Part shown: positions 24,314-33,060 of the stretch, one piece after another
Position numbering within the stretch: position 1 is the first letter of the stretch
How the letters are laid out: each line of letters opens with the position of its first letter
Source: DYRG01 sp041161065
Lineage (GTDB): Bacteria > Pseudomonadota > Gammaproteobacteria > Beggiatoales > Beggiatoaceae
NCBI GenBank assembly: GCA_041161065.1
Contig: JBEAVE010000004.1
Coordinates: 124,001-188,000, forward strand
Direction: 5' to 3'
Length of the DNA: 64,000 bases
The notes under the pieces: generated by a model
The model's input: the letters and a program-made list of their open reading frames with translations, nothing else
What the model was told of the DNA's origin: nothing
The model's database searches: none
Translations under genes and position numbers: made by a program

Positions 24314-26518
24314 CTAGAATTTGAATGGGCTCATGCCGATTCGTTGGATAGTGTCAGCCATTTCATTGATTAACTGAGGCACTTTTTGCACATCAGTAAT
24401 CGCGATTTCATAGGTTGCAACGCGCTCGCTTTCTAAGTTGAGTTGTTTCAAGGTATCGTCGATTTTGCTCATGCGATAATGTGCCATTTCTGAACCGCGC
24501 ACGAAATGACATTGATAATCCACGCCTTTTTGACAACCCATCAACATCACGCCGTCATAACCGCTATTGAGCGCATCGGTCAGCCAAATCGTATTCACAG
24601 ACCCCAAACAACGCACCGGAATAATCCGCACATAAGCACTGTATTCGGTGCGATTCATGCCCGCCATATCCAACGCTGGATACGCATCGTTTTCGCACGC
24701 CAACACCAACAAACGCGGTTTCTCAGAGTATTCATCAGGAATATTCACGGCTTTGATTTGTTGTCCGACGGTTTCAATTGAATAATTCTCAAACGAAATT
24801 ACCCGAACCGGACACGCACCCATACACGTTCCACAACGACGACAACGTGCTTCGTTAAATACGGGATAACGGTTTTCGTCTTCGTTAATTGCTCCAAACG
24901 GACATTCAACCGTGCAACGTTTACATTGTGTGCAACCTTCTTTACGAAACTTAGGAAAACTCAAATCCCCCGATCGAGGGTGAGCCGCCCGACCTAATGC
25001 AGCATTTTCAATAGCTTGGATAGCTTTCAAAGCCGCGCCCGCTGCATCTTCTTGGGCTTGTGCAATATCCATTGGACGACGCACAGGTCCAGCCGCATAA
25101 ATTCCCGTTCGACGGGTTTCATAAGGGAAACAAATGAAATGCGAATCCACAAAGCCGTGCACTAATTGCGGCATATCGGGACCTTGACGATAATTCAAAT
25201 TCAAAATCGATAAGGCTTTTAATTGTTCAGGCGGGGTAGTTTCTTCCACTTTGTCGATATTCACGCCAGAGGTTGGAATCATACCCGTTGCTAAGACTAC
25301 TAAATCAAAATCTTGCTCAACGGTTTGATTTAAGATCAAATCATCAAAAGTTACCTTTAATCCACTTCCATTTGGAGCAACTGACTTAGCAATACCTTTA
25401 CTAAAAGTTACGCCTTTTTCTTGACCAGATCGATAGAAGTTTTCTCCGCCTGCACCCGGGGTTCTCAAATCGGTAAATAAAACAACTGTATCCGCGTCGG
25501 GATTATGATCTTTGAAATAAGTTGCTTGTTTGATGCTCGTTAAACAACAATGCCCAGAACAATAAGACAAATGTCCTTCTTGTTGGCTACGTTGTCCTGC
25601 GCATTGTACAAATAGAACGCTTTGAACTTCTTTGCCATCGGAAGGACGTTTAATCGCGCCGCCATTTGCCGCTTGTGCGAGTTTTTCTAAGCCTAATTGA
25701 TCAATGACATCTGGAGATTTACCCGCGCCTAATTCAGGTAATTTGTTCATATCAAATGGCGTGAAACCAGTTGCTTGAACAATTGCGCCAAACGTTTCGG
25801 TAACAATCGTCCCGTTTTGATTAATATCGACGCTAAAACGTCCGGGCGCGCCGTTGGTTTGAGAAACGGTCGAGTTCAAATAGATTTTGACGTTCGAGTT
25901 GCTTTCTAACTTTGCTTTAAGTTCAGAAACCCCATTATCAATCGCTTTGAAAGGAGCTTTTAAAGAAATTCGTTTGTAAAGTTGTTTTGCCACACCGCCG
26001 AGTTGTTCGGATTTCTCAACGATAGAAACTTGATAACCTGCGGTCACTGCTTCTAATGCCGCCGTCATACCCGTTATGCCACCACCAACAACTAACACAT
26101 GCTTTACTAAACTTTGCTCACCACTTGTCGATGGCAAATTCATATATTTTAATTCTGCGCCCGCCATGCGAACGTAATCTTCCGCCATTTCTTGGGTGGT
26201 TTCTTTGGCATCGGGAGTGTCGGGGCGTACCCAAATCACGCCTTCGCGCAAATTCACCCGCGACATACCCACGCCTTCAAAATTAAAAGCCTCGGTTTTG
26301 GCACGACGCGAACACCCTGCGATCAGTAAGAAATTCGCTCCTTCCTCGATGTCGGCGTTAATCATATCTACGCCTGCTTGGCTGCACAAAAAGTCATGAG
26401 ATTTTGCAAAAGCGGCTTTGGCTTCACGGGTCGCGACGTTTTCTAAGGCTTTGATATTTAAGCGTTCATTTAATCCACAACCTTTACAAATGTATGCGCC
26501 GATTTTTTTTGCTGACAT
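24314..26518 (-). CDS. qmoB: QmoB-like flavo-iron-sulfur protein with MvhD domain
   Basis: An HdrA-like FAD protein of 734 residues, expected in the Qmo complex that exchanges electrons with APS reductase. An N-terminal cysteine region (CKGCGL) is followed by an FAD fold (VLVVGGGITGMTAAL near residue 140), HdrA-type cysteines (QCAGQRS and YCSGHCC), two ferredoxin motifs (CTQCKRCTVECP and CRRCGTCMGACP, near 545-590), and a C-terminal MvhD/FrhD-like domain (VRCLGSVNT and MLMGCQKGVDYQC). The length and fusion match QmoB. In a sulfur oxidiser electrons would flow from sulfite/APS to quinone. Confidence 0.88.
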   Translation of the reverse strand: MSAKKIGAYICKGCGLNERLNIKALENVATREAKAAFAKSHDFLCSQAGVDMINADIEEGANFLLIAGCSRRAKTEAFNFEGVGMSRVNLREGVIWVRPDTPDAKETTQEMAEDYVRMAGAELKYMNLPSTSGEQSLVKHVLVVGGGITGMTAALEAVTAGYQVSIVEKSEQLGGVAKQLYKRISLKAPFKAIDNGVSELKAKLESNSNVKIYLNSTVSQTNGAPGRFSVDINQNGTIVTETFGAIVQATGFTPFDMNKLPELGAGKSPDVIDQLGLEKLAQAANGGAIKRPSDGKEVQSVLFVQCAGQRSQQEGHLSYCSGHCCLTSIKQATYFKDHNPDADTVVLFTDLRTPGAGGENFYRSGQEKGVTFSKGIAKSVAPNGSGLKVTFDDLILNQTVEQDFDLVVLATGMIPTSGVNIDKVEETTPPEQLKALSILNLNYRQGPDMPQLVHGFVDSHFICFPYETRRTGIYAAGPVRRPMDIAQAQEDAAGAALKAIQAIENAALGRAAHPRSGDLSFPKFRKEGCTQCKRCTVECPFGAINEDENRYPVFNEARCRRCGTCMGACPVRVISFENYSIETVGQQIKAVNIPDEYSEKPRLLVLACENDAYPALDMAGMNRTEYSAYVRIIPVRCLGSVNTIWLTDALNSGYDGVMLMGCQKGVDYQCHFVRGSEMAHYRMSKIDDTLKQLNLESERVATYEIAITDVQKVPQLINEMADTIQRIGMSPFKF

Positions 26519-26522
26519 AAAA

Positions 26523-27815
26523 TTAACCCTCCACTGCGGCGACTTGATTGATGATTTGAACGGCGCGTAATGCGCTGGCGGTCGCGTTTTGAGCGGCGCG
26601 ATTCACGTCCAAAGCGTCCGATGCACAGCCAGCCCCAAACATGCCTCCATTCGCTGCGTCAGCTTCGATAAAGCCTTCTTCATTGATTTTTAAGCCAAAT
26701 TTGCCAAAATCAACGCTCGGCTGCATTCCGACTGCCAAAACAACCAAATCGTGGCGATTGGCATAACGCATATCTTGACCTGTTCCCGTCATTTCTAAAT
26801 TGTTTCCATTTAAAACGGGGCTATTGGTTTCTTTATCTAAGGTAATGTTTGCCACTTTTGATTTGATAAATGAAACATTTTTATCGGCTTGGACTTTTTG
26901 ATAGAAATCCTCAAAACGATCAATCGCACGAATGTCGATGTAATACACAGTTGCTTTACCATTCTCACCAAGTTTCTCACGCACAAAAGTGGTTTGTTTT
27001 AAGGTCGCCATGCAACAAATCCGCGAGCAATGTTTCAAATAGTTGTTATCTCGAGAACCCGCACATTGAATGAAAGCAATATCTTTCGCTTCTTTACCGT
27101 CTGCGCGTAATAATTTTCCTCCCGTCGGACCCATCGGATCAGCCATTCTTTCGAACTCAACGCTGGTCATCACGTTTGGAATGCGTCCATAACCGTAAGG
27201 TTGGATTTTCGCCGCATCAAAAGGTCGCCAGCCCGTCGCCCAAATAATCGCGCCCGCTTTGAGTTGGATGGTTTGATCGGTCATTTCTAAATCGATAGCA
27301 TTTGAAGGACACGCCGCTTTTGCGTTATCTGCGTCTGGCGTACCAATCAGTTTAGGATCAATCACATAGCGTTGTGGATAAGCCATATTGAAAGGCAAAT
27401 ACGCGCCTTTGCGTTGATTGAGTCCGTAATTGAATTCATTAGGAAATTCGCTAGAAACGGCATCGCTACATTTGCCACACGCGGTGCAATTTTCGTTGAC
27501 ATAACGAGGACTTAGCGTCACATCGAGGGTGTAGTCGCCGCTTTGACCGCTTACGCCGCTGACTTCCGCCATCGTAAATATTTTGAGATTGCGGTTGGCT
27601 TTGATGCGGCGAAGGTTGATTTCCATGCCGCAAGTCGGGAAACATAATTTGGGGAAATATTTATAAAGCTGGGAAACGCGCCCGCCGAGAGAAGGATTTT
27701 TTTCTAATAAAATCACTTGCTTACCGCATTCGGCGGCTTCGAGGGCAGCAGTCATGCCGCTAATGCCTCCGCCCACGACCACGATGGTCTGGTTGGTTGC
27801 GACGACCTCTGTCAT
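26523..27815 (-). CDS. qmoA: QmoA-like flavoprotein
   Basis: An HdrA-like FAD protein of 430 residues. The N-terminal dinucleotide fold is VVVGGGISGMTAALEA (near residue 12). Cysteines lie in KLCFPTCGME (near 58) and in the CTACGKCSD cluster (near 115), and an HdrA-type CSRICC pattern occurs near 275. It is the promoter-proximal gene of qmoAB-hdrCB, with GGAGG ahead of the ATG. The aprBA and aprM genes that often precede qmo are not found upstream here. Confidence 0.9.
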   Translation of the reverse strand: MTEVVATNQTIVVVGGGISGMTAALEAAECGKQVILLEKNPSLGGRVSQLYKYFPKLCFPTCGMEINLRRIKANRNLKIFTMAEVSGVSGQSGDYTLDVTLSPRYVNENCTACGKCSDAVSSEFPNEFNYGLNQRKGAYLPFNMAYPQRYVIDPKLIGTPDADNAKAACPSNAIDLEMTDQTIQLKAGAIIWATGWRPFDAAKIQPYGYGRIPNVMTSVEFERMADPMGPTGGKLLRADGKEAKDIAFIQCAGSRDNNYLKHCSRICCMATLKQTTFVREKLGENGKATVYYIDIRAIDRFEDFYQKVQADKNVSFIKSKVANITLDKETNSPVLNGNNLEMTGTGQDMRYANRHDLVVLAVGMQPSVDFGKFGLKINEEGFIEADAANGGMFGAGCASDALDVNRAAQNATASALRAVQIINQVAAVEG

Positions 27816-27987
27816 TGTGATGCCTCCAAGGTTTTAGGATTCTTAAATCGCATATTAGGATACGCTTTCTTACTTATGCTTGCCATCAATTTTTCGTATA
27901 ACCCTGAAAACGTTTTTGATTTTTAGACCCTTTTTATGCCGCAACCTTATTCTAAACAACAACTCTAATAAAAGAACCGCCGATTTT

Positions 27988-28080
27988 GGTAGTGATCAAA
28001 TTAAAATGAGCGTTAAATCTATAATTCATTGAAAATAAACATAAAATAGGCAAAATCATCTCTTGCTTTTGATCACTACC
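27988..28080. mobile_element. MITE-like element, TGATCACTACC family
   Basis: A 93-bp non-coding element bounded by GGTAGTGATCAAATT and TTTTGATCACTACC. Its interior is nearly the same as that of the element at 56023-56117, which suggests recent spread of this subtype. It lies between the divergent qmoA and phasin promoters. Confidence 0.85.
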
Positions 28081-28121
28081 GTAAAGCGATGACATAATTT
28101 GTGAATTAGCGGTTTAAAATA

Positions 28122-28197
28122 TTGTGCGCCGCACAAAAAAGACTTGCAAAGCGTTGGCGAGTGTGATTTAATGTGTTCAATGTTGCAGTGCAACATT
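28122..28197 (+). promoter_or_regulatory. Phasin promoter with two TGC-rich palindromes, candidate PhaR-type operators
   Basis: TTGCAA (28144-28149), 17 bp, then TGA-TTTAAT (-10 at 28167-28172, with an extended TGn) form a good sigma-70 promoter. A 19-bp palindrome AATGTTGCAGTGCAACATT (28179-28197) covers the expected start site, and a 15-bp palindrome TTGTGCGCCGCACAA (28122-28136) lies upstream of the -35. PhaR repressors of phasin genes bind TGC/GCA dyads, so these are likely operators. No phaR gene is in the window. Confidence 0.65.
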
Positions 28198-28240
28198 CTT
28201 TTATCGCACTGTTTTGTCAATCTTAATTAGGAGTTATCCC

Positions 28241-28594
28241 ATGCAAACGAATCTCAACAAAATCGCCGACACCGCTAAATCTTCGTTGGACAGTTTCCAA
28301 CAATTGGGCGACATCAATTTCAATATCGCCGCCAGCTTAATGCAACAACAAATGGATATGGTGGGCATTTATTTGGAAAGCGGCACGAAGCAATTACAAA
28401 CCCTCAGCAAAACCCAAGATTTAGGCGAATTGTACAACGCGCAATCTAAATTAACCGAAGAATTTACCAAAAAAATGATCGGTAATACTTCTGTTACCTT
28501 AGACATTATGGCTGATGCAAAAAGCAAATTAACCGGCTGGTTTGAAAAGAATGTAGAAACCTTGCGCAGCAATGTGCAATCCGCCACCGCTTAG
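28241..28594 (+). CDS. Phasin family protein
   Basis: Coats polyhydroxyalkanoate granules. A 117-residue amphipathic, helix-only protein with the family pattern FNIAASLMQQQMDMVGIYLE followed by SKTQDLGELYNAQ. I choose the ATG at 28241 because AGGAG precedes it; the longer frame begins in the operator leader. No PHA synthase or depolymerase gene is near. The strong promoter fits an abundant protein. Confidence 0.82.
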   Translation: MQTNLNKIADTAKSSLDSFQQLGDINFNIAASLMQQQMDMVGIYLESGTKQLQTLSKTQDLGELYNAQSKLTEEFTKKMIGNTSVTLDIMADAKSKLTGWFEKNVETLRSNVQSATA

Positions 28595-28610
28595 TTCTGA
28601 ATTTTCTTTT

Positions 28611-28692
28611 GAGTAGAAACGGTTGTCCTCGAAAATTTTTTTAGTGTTTTTTTCACTCCTGTCTCCTTTTAGTTTTTCGAGCGTTTCTACTC
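28611..28692 (+). terminator. Large nested inverted repeat after the phasin gene
   Basis: GAGTAGAAACG (28611-28621) pairs with CGTTTCTACTC (28682-28692). Inside, TCGAAAA pairs with TTTTTCGA, and AGTG with CACT across a T run. T-rich DNA follows. It may end or stabilise the phasin message; the 60-base interior is long for a simple terminator. Confidence 0.55.
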
Positions 28693-28714
28693 TCTTTTTC
28701 TCTTCCTTTCTACT

Positions 28715-29194
28715 TCATTTCTTCTCGATATCTTCGGGAAATTCCTTAAACATCTCCTTCAAATACGCCGACCGAATTAAATAAACCATTATCGCCACAT
28801 CGATCAACATTAAAATAATTGTTCCCGTATCTAAAATGCGTTTATCTATATAAACATAGGTTGTTAAAACAATAAAATCCATTGCGCTCGACAATAACAA
28901 TAAAACCCAGCCATGTTCCCAAATTGTTTTCGCCCATTGTTTCACTGGCGGCATTCGATATAATAACGCAATTAAAACCGCCAACGCGGGCAAGCACGAC
29001 AACATCATTACCGCGTCAATTTTGAACCATTTTGCAATCACACTTAAATCGCCCCCTCCTACGCTGGGTAAAACCACCAATAAAAAATATTTGTTCAAAT
29101 AAATAAGCACCAAAACTAATAATGACGGGGCTTTTAAAACATGATGTTCATTAAAATCAATCGGTGAGAAAATAAACTTTTTCGGATTTGACAT
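28715..29194 (-). CDS. DUF2919-like inner-membrane protein
   Basis: A 159-residue protein with about four transmembrane helices (near residues 25-45, 58-80, 90-112 and 118-140). The N-terminal FSPIDFNEHHVLKAP pattern resembles DUF2919 (YfeZ-like) proteins, whose function is unknown. It stands alone between the phasin gene (convergent) and the MFS gene (divergent). Confidence 0.6.
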   Translation of the reverse strand: MSNPKKFIFSPIDFNEHHVLKAPSLLVLVLIYLNKYFLLVVLPSVGGGDLSVIAKWFKIDAVMMLSCLPALAVLIALLYRMPPVKQWAKTIWEHGWVLLLLSSAMDFIVLTTYVYIDKRILDTGTIILMLIDVAIMVYLIRSAYLKEMFKEFPEDIEKK

Positions 29195-29304
29195 GGTTGA
29201 AGAATTCCTTTTAGTGAATCAAACGCCTTGTTATAATAACGATTTCTCATTTTTCAAGCAATGTTAAAAGCATTGTTTTTCTTTTTATTTGCTGCCATTT
29301 TCTT

Positions 29305-30456
29305 ATGACATCATCATTACCATATCGGCGTTTGTCGGGTTTTTATTTTGGGTATTTTGCGGCGTTGGGCGTGATTGTGCCGTATTGGACGTTGTATTTG
29401 CAGGCGTTGGGGTTCAAATCGGGAGAAATCGGCGAATTAATGGCAATTTGGATGAGCGCGCGGATTGTTGCGCCGACTTTTTGGGCGTGGATCACCGAAC
29501 AAATCGGCTATCCCATGCGGATTGTTCGATATTCGATTCTGGCAACAACCTTTTGTTTTAGCTTAATTTTTGGCGTTGATGATTTTTGGCAATCCGCCGC
29601 CATCATGTTATTATTCAGCTTTTTTTGGAACGCCGCGCTCCCCCAATTCGAAGTCGTCACGCTCACCCATTTGGGCGCGCAATTGCACCATTACAGCCGC
29701 ATTCGCGTGTGGGGATCATTAGGTTTTATCGTTTTTTCTTTAGGCATGGGAAAACTCCTAGAAATAGAATCTTTATTGATTATTCCTTTCGTTATTTTTG
29801 GTATTTTTATAGGAACTTGGTTAATTAGCTTAAGCGTTCCAGAAAGCAAATCATTACATCATGAAACCGTTTCATTACCTTTCAAAGAAATCCTTTTCCA
29901 ACCCGCCGTATTAGCATTATTAATGGGGTGTTTTCTTATGCAAGCCTCTCACGGGGTTTATTATGCGTTTTATTCACCTTATTTAACCTTACAAGGCTAT
30001 TCAAAAACATGGATCGGGGCGTTGTGGTCATTAGGCGTGTTGGCGGAAATTGTTTTATTTCTGCTTATGCCGTATTTATCCGCTCGATTTAATCAAAAAA
30101 CACTCTTTCTAACGGCGTTTTTCTTAGCAGGATTACGATGGTTAATGATTGCTTGGGGTGCGAATATGATTATTGTTTTGCTCAGTGCGCAATTATTACA
30201 CGCGGCGAGTTTTGGTTTATATCATGTTGTTTCTATTCAATTGATTTCAAAGTATTTTTCAGGTCGTTATCAAGGGCGTGGACAGGCTTTATACGGTAGT
30301 GTAAGTTATGGAATTGGGGGTTCGCTCGGCACATTATACGCAGGTTATTTGTATGAAATTGATCCGCAATGGAGTTATTTGGGTGCAACTTTCTTTTGTG
30401 TGATTGCTTTTCTTATCATTAAATGGGTTCTTCCAAACGCCTCAAAAAACACTTAA
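29305..30456 (+). CDS. MFS transporter, HcaT/MFS_1-like type
   Basis: A 383-residue permease with about twelve transmembrane helices and the GYFAALGVIVPYWTLYLQ opening and RIWGS-like loop (HYSRIRVWGSLGFI) typical of the PPP/HcaT branch. The substrate cannot be read; family members move phenylpropionate, nucleosides or unknown compounds. It stands alone. Confidence 0.82.
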   Translation: MTSSLPYRRLSGFYFGYFAALGVIVPYWTLYLQALGFKSGEIGELMAIWMSARIVAPTFWAWITEQIGYPMRIVRYSILATTFCFSLIFGVDDFWQSAAIMLLFSFFWNAALPQFEVVTLTHLGAQLHHYSRIRVWGSLGFIVFSLGMGKLLEIESLLIIPFVIFGIFIGTWLISLSVPESKSLHHETVSLPFKEILFQPAVLALLMGCFLMQASHGVYYAFYSPYLTLQGYSKTWIGALWSLGVLAEIVLFLLMPYLSARFNQKTLFLTAFFLAGLRWLMIAWGANMIIVLLSAQLLHAASFGLYHVVSIQLISKYFSGRYQGRGQALYGSVSYGIGGSLGTLYAGYLYEIDPQWSYLGATFFCVIAFLIIKWVLPNASKNT

Positions 30457-30474
30457 TTCATTGGCTTAATGTAT

Positions 30475-30603
30475 GATTATACGTATAAAAGAGAAAGGAA
30501 AAAGAGAGGAATTACCGTATAGTTAAAACAAAGCGTATTTGAAATAAAGGGGGAGCGATAGGGGTTGGTTTTATATTTCACTCGCATTTATACCACTACC
30601 CCA
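30475..30603. mobile_element. Degraded MITE-like element, TATACCACTACC family
   Basis: The right end TTTATACCACTACCCC (to 30602) matches the ends of the element at 8425-8506. The left end is only a decayed GATTATACGTATAAAA near 30475. There is no coding capacity. It lies upstream of the efflux pair. Confidence 0.45.
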
Positions 30604-30674
30604 ATATTTTAAGAAATCGTTAAGCATAACTAAGTTATAATACCATCGGTCATTTAATTATGTAAGCAAATGTG

Positions 30675-31976
30675 ATGAAAAAAATATTATATGTTGTTAT
30701 TTTGAGTGTGAATGTTATGGGTGGGCAATTATTTGCACACAATGCCGCTCATGATACTGATATTCCTGAAATTATTCAATTGCCACACGATCCACAAATG
30801 CAATTAAGTGATGTGGTTTCGGCGGCGTTGGTGCGTTATCCGCAGCGATTGGTTTTAGAAAGCCAACGCAATGAAGCCAATGCACTACAAACGCTTTCAA
30901 AAAGTTGGTTGTCGGGGGAAACGGCGATCACCTTGCGCGCGCAAACCGATAAACTTGGGTCAAAACAAGGTTCTCAAGAGTTTGAAATAGGCTATGAATT
31001 GCCGTTTTGGCTGCCAAAACAACGGGCGAGTTGGGCGGCGATGGCGGACGCGGCGATGCAAGAAAGTGAGGTTTCTCAACGGGCTATGTTACATTTGGTG
31101 GCGGGAGATGTCCGCGAAATGCTTTGGAAAATTGCACAGCAAGAAACCCTCACCACGCTCGCTGAACATGAATGGGATTTAGCGATTCGTTTGGGTAATC
31201 AATTGCAACGCCAAATGGAATTGGGAGAAACCGCCAAACGAGATGTGTTATTGGCGCAGGAAGAAATTTTACGAAAACAATCAGAATATCAACAAGCTGA
31301 GCAAGAGTTGAATATTATTTTTAATCAATATCAGGCATTAACGGGATTGGATAAATTGCCGAGCAATTTTGAAGAAACGTTAAATGAAAATGCTTTGAGG
31401 AACTTAAAAGAAAAAGCAGAGGATTTGAGTTGGCATCCGTTAATTCAGGCGGCGCAGCGCAAAGTGCAGCGGGCGGAAGCCGACATTCAACAAGCGCGTC
31501 ATTTGTTGTCGACCACGCCGTCGCTAAATGTGGGGGTTCGGCGCGAGCGGTCGGGCGGTGATGATTCTGCTCAAAACAGTGTGGGATTAACGTTGCGGTT
31601 TCCGTTTGGACACAGCGGGCAGCAGGGCGTTCGGCTGGCGGCGGCACAACGTAACCTCTCGGAAACACAGGCAGAATTGGAAAAAATTCACCGCGACACA
31701 CAAACCGCTCTCAAAAACGCCGATTACACCTATCGACACGCGCAAGACAATCTCAAAACCACTGAATTACAACAACAAATTGCCCAAGAAAATCGCCGTT
31801 TAGCACAATTAGCGTTTCAACACGGAGAATTGAGTTTAATGGATTTTCAGAAAATTCAAAGTCTTGCCTTTTCAGCCGATCGCGTCGTTCATCAACGCCA
31901 AATCGCCCTCAAATTAGCGATCGCCCGTTATCATCAAGCCTTAGGCGTTTTACCGCAAGGAATTGTTTATGAATAA
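30675..31976 (+). CDS. Outer-membrane efflux factor, CusC/CzcC-like
   Basis: TolC-family outer-membrane channel for tripartite efflux. Signal peptide in the first ~22 residues, then the two long helical repeats of the OEP family (residues ~45-235 and ~255-425), with coiled-coil runs such as LGETAKRDVLLAQEE. At 433 residues it is close to metal-efflux CzcC/CusC proteins. I choose the ATG at 30675; a GTG directly before it is possible. It overlaps the adaptor gene by 14 bases. Confidence 0.82.
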   Translation: MKKILYVVILSVNVMGGQLFAHNAAHDTDIPEIIQLPHDPQMQLSDVVSAALVRYPQRLVLESQRNEANALQTLSKSWLSGETAITLRAQTDKLGSKQGSQEFEIGYELPFWLPKQRASWAAMADAAMQESEVSQRAMLHLVAGDVREMLWKIAQQETLTTLAEHEWDLAIRLGNQLQRQMELGETAKRDVLLAQEEILRKQSEYQQAEQELNIIFNQYQALTGLDKLPSNFEETLNENALRNLKEKAEDLSWHPLIQAAQRKVQRAEADIQQARHLLSTTPSLNVGVRRERSGGDDSAQNSVGLTLRFPFGHSGQQGVRLAAAQRNLSETQAELEKIHRDTQTALKNADYTYRHAQDNLKTTELQQQIAQENRRLAQLAFQHGELSLMDFQKIQSLAFSADRVVHQRQIALKLAIARYHQALGVLPQGIVYE

Positions 31977-33048
31977 GTTTTTTTTGATGTTGATTGGTTT
32001 ATCGATGGCAGCGGGGGCGGAAGAAACGCCGACTTTTCTTCCATTAAGTGATGCACAATTGCAGAACATGGGCATTCAAGTGGCTGAAATTAAAGCCGCA
32101 AATACCGCGTTGGGATTACATTTGCCCGCGCGCGTGACGATTCCGCCGAGTAAAATTCAGGTGGTGAGTGCTTCTCAAGCGGGCGTTGTTCTCAAAACAT
32201 TTGCCGCAGTGGGAGAAAATATCAAGAAAAATCAAGTGCTTGTTCAGTTACAAAGCGCGGAGTTGCTCAATTTACAAAAAAACTATTTACAGGCTTTGAC
32301 GCGCCAAGTGTTAGCCGAAGCCGATTCGCGTCGTGATCAAGCGTTGTTCAAGGAAGGCATCATCGCCAAACGCCGCCAGTTGGAATCGCAGGGACGCTAC
32401 GCCGAAACCTCCGCCGATGCCAACGCCCAACGCGAAATGCTCCGTTTGTCCGGCATGACCGACGCGCAAATTCAGTCGCTTTCCCAAACGCGCAAATTGC
32501 AATCCATTGTGGACATCGTCGCGCCCACCGACGGCATCGTCCTCGACAACCTCATCACCAGCGGACAGCGCGTCAATAGCCTCGATCCCTTGTGTCGCTT
32601 GGCAAAATTGGACGTGTTGTGGCTTGATATTCGCGCCACGCTCGATCAAATGGCGGGTTTGCAACTCGGACAGGCGGTGAGCATTTCTGAAACGGGCAGT
32701 CGCGGAAAAATTATTTTGATCGGGCGCGAAGTCGAACCCACCAATCAAACCGTTTTGGTTCGCGCAGAATTAACCGACGGCGCAGACCGTTTGCAAGCAG
32801 GGCAATTCGTACAAGTCCACCCCGAAACAACAGTCAAAGAAACCAGTTGGTATATTCCTTCTAATGCCATTGCCAGAAGTGGAAAAGAAAATGTGGTTTT
32901 TCTTCGGGTGGAAAAAGGGTTTCAAGTGCAACCCATTCAAATCCTCAGCAACCACGAACAAACCGCCGTTATTACCGGTAATTTTCAAATCGGACAAACC
33001 GTCGCCACACAAGGTCTCGCAACCCTCAAAGCATTATGGCTCAAATAA
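31963..33048 (+). CDS. RND efflux periplasmic adaptor, CusB/CzcB-like
   Basis: Membrane-fusion protein that joins an inner-membrane pump to the CusC-like channel. Signal peptide (~1-19), a lipoyl/barrel-sandwich region (ASQAGVVLKTFAAVGENIKKNQ and later IVAPTDGIVLDNLITSGQ), an alpha-hairpin between them (~95-165) and beta-barrel domains. At 361 residues it is typical. The expected RND pump gene (cusA/czcA) is absent: only 12 bp separate its stop from a convergent gene. Confidence 0.82.
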   Translation: MFMNKFFLMLIGLSMAAGAEETPTFLPLSDAQLQNMGIQVAEIKAANTALGLHLPARVTIPPSKIQVVSASQAGVVLKTFAAVGENIKKNQVLVQLQSAELLNLQKNYLQALTRQVLAEADSRRDQALFKEGIIAKRRQLESQGRYAETSADANAQREMLRLSGMTDAQIQSLSQTRKLQSIVDIVAPTDGIVLDNLITSGQRVNSLDPLCRLAKLDVLWLDIRATLDQMAGLQLGQAVSISETGSRGKIILIGREVEPTNQTVLVRAELTDGADRLQAGQFVQVHPETTVKETSWYIPSNAIARSGKENVVFLRVEKGFQVQPIQILSNHEQTAVITGNFQIGQTVATQGLATLKALWLK

Positions 33049-33060
33049 AAGAAATATTTT

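Larger units (their letters stand above)
27816..28240. other. Divergent intergenic region between qmoA and the phasin gene
   Basis: About 425 bp that hold the qmoA leader (no clear promoter read), one MITE and the phasin promoter/operator region. No other gene is visible. Confidence 0.6.
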
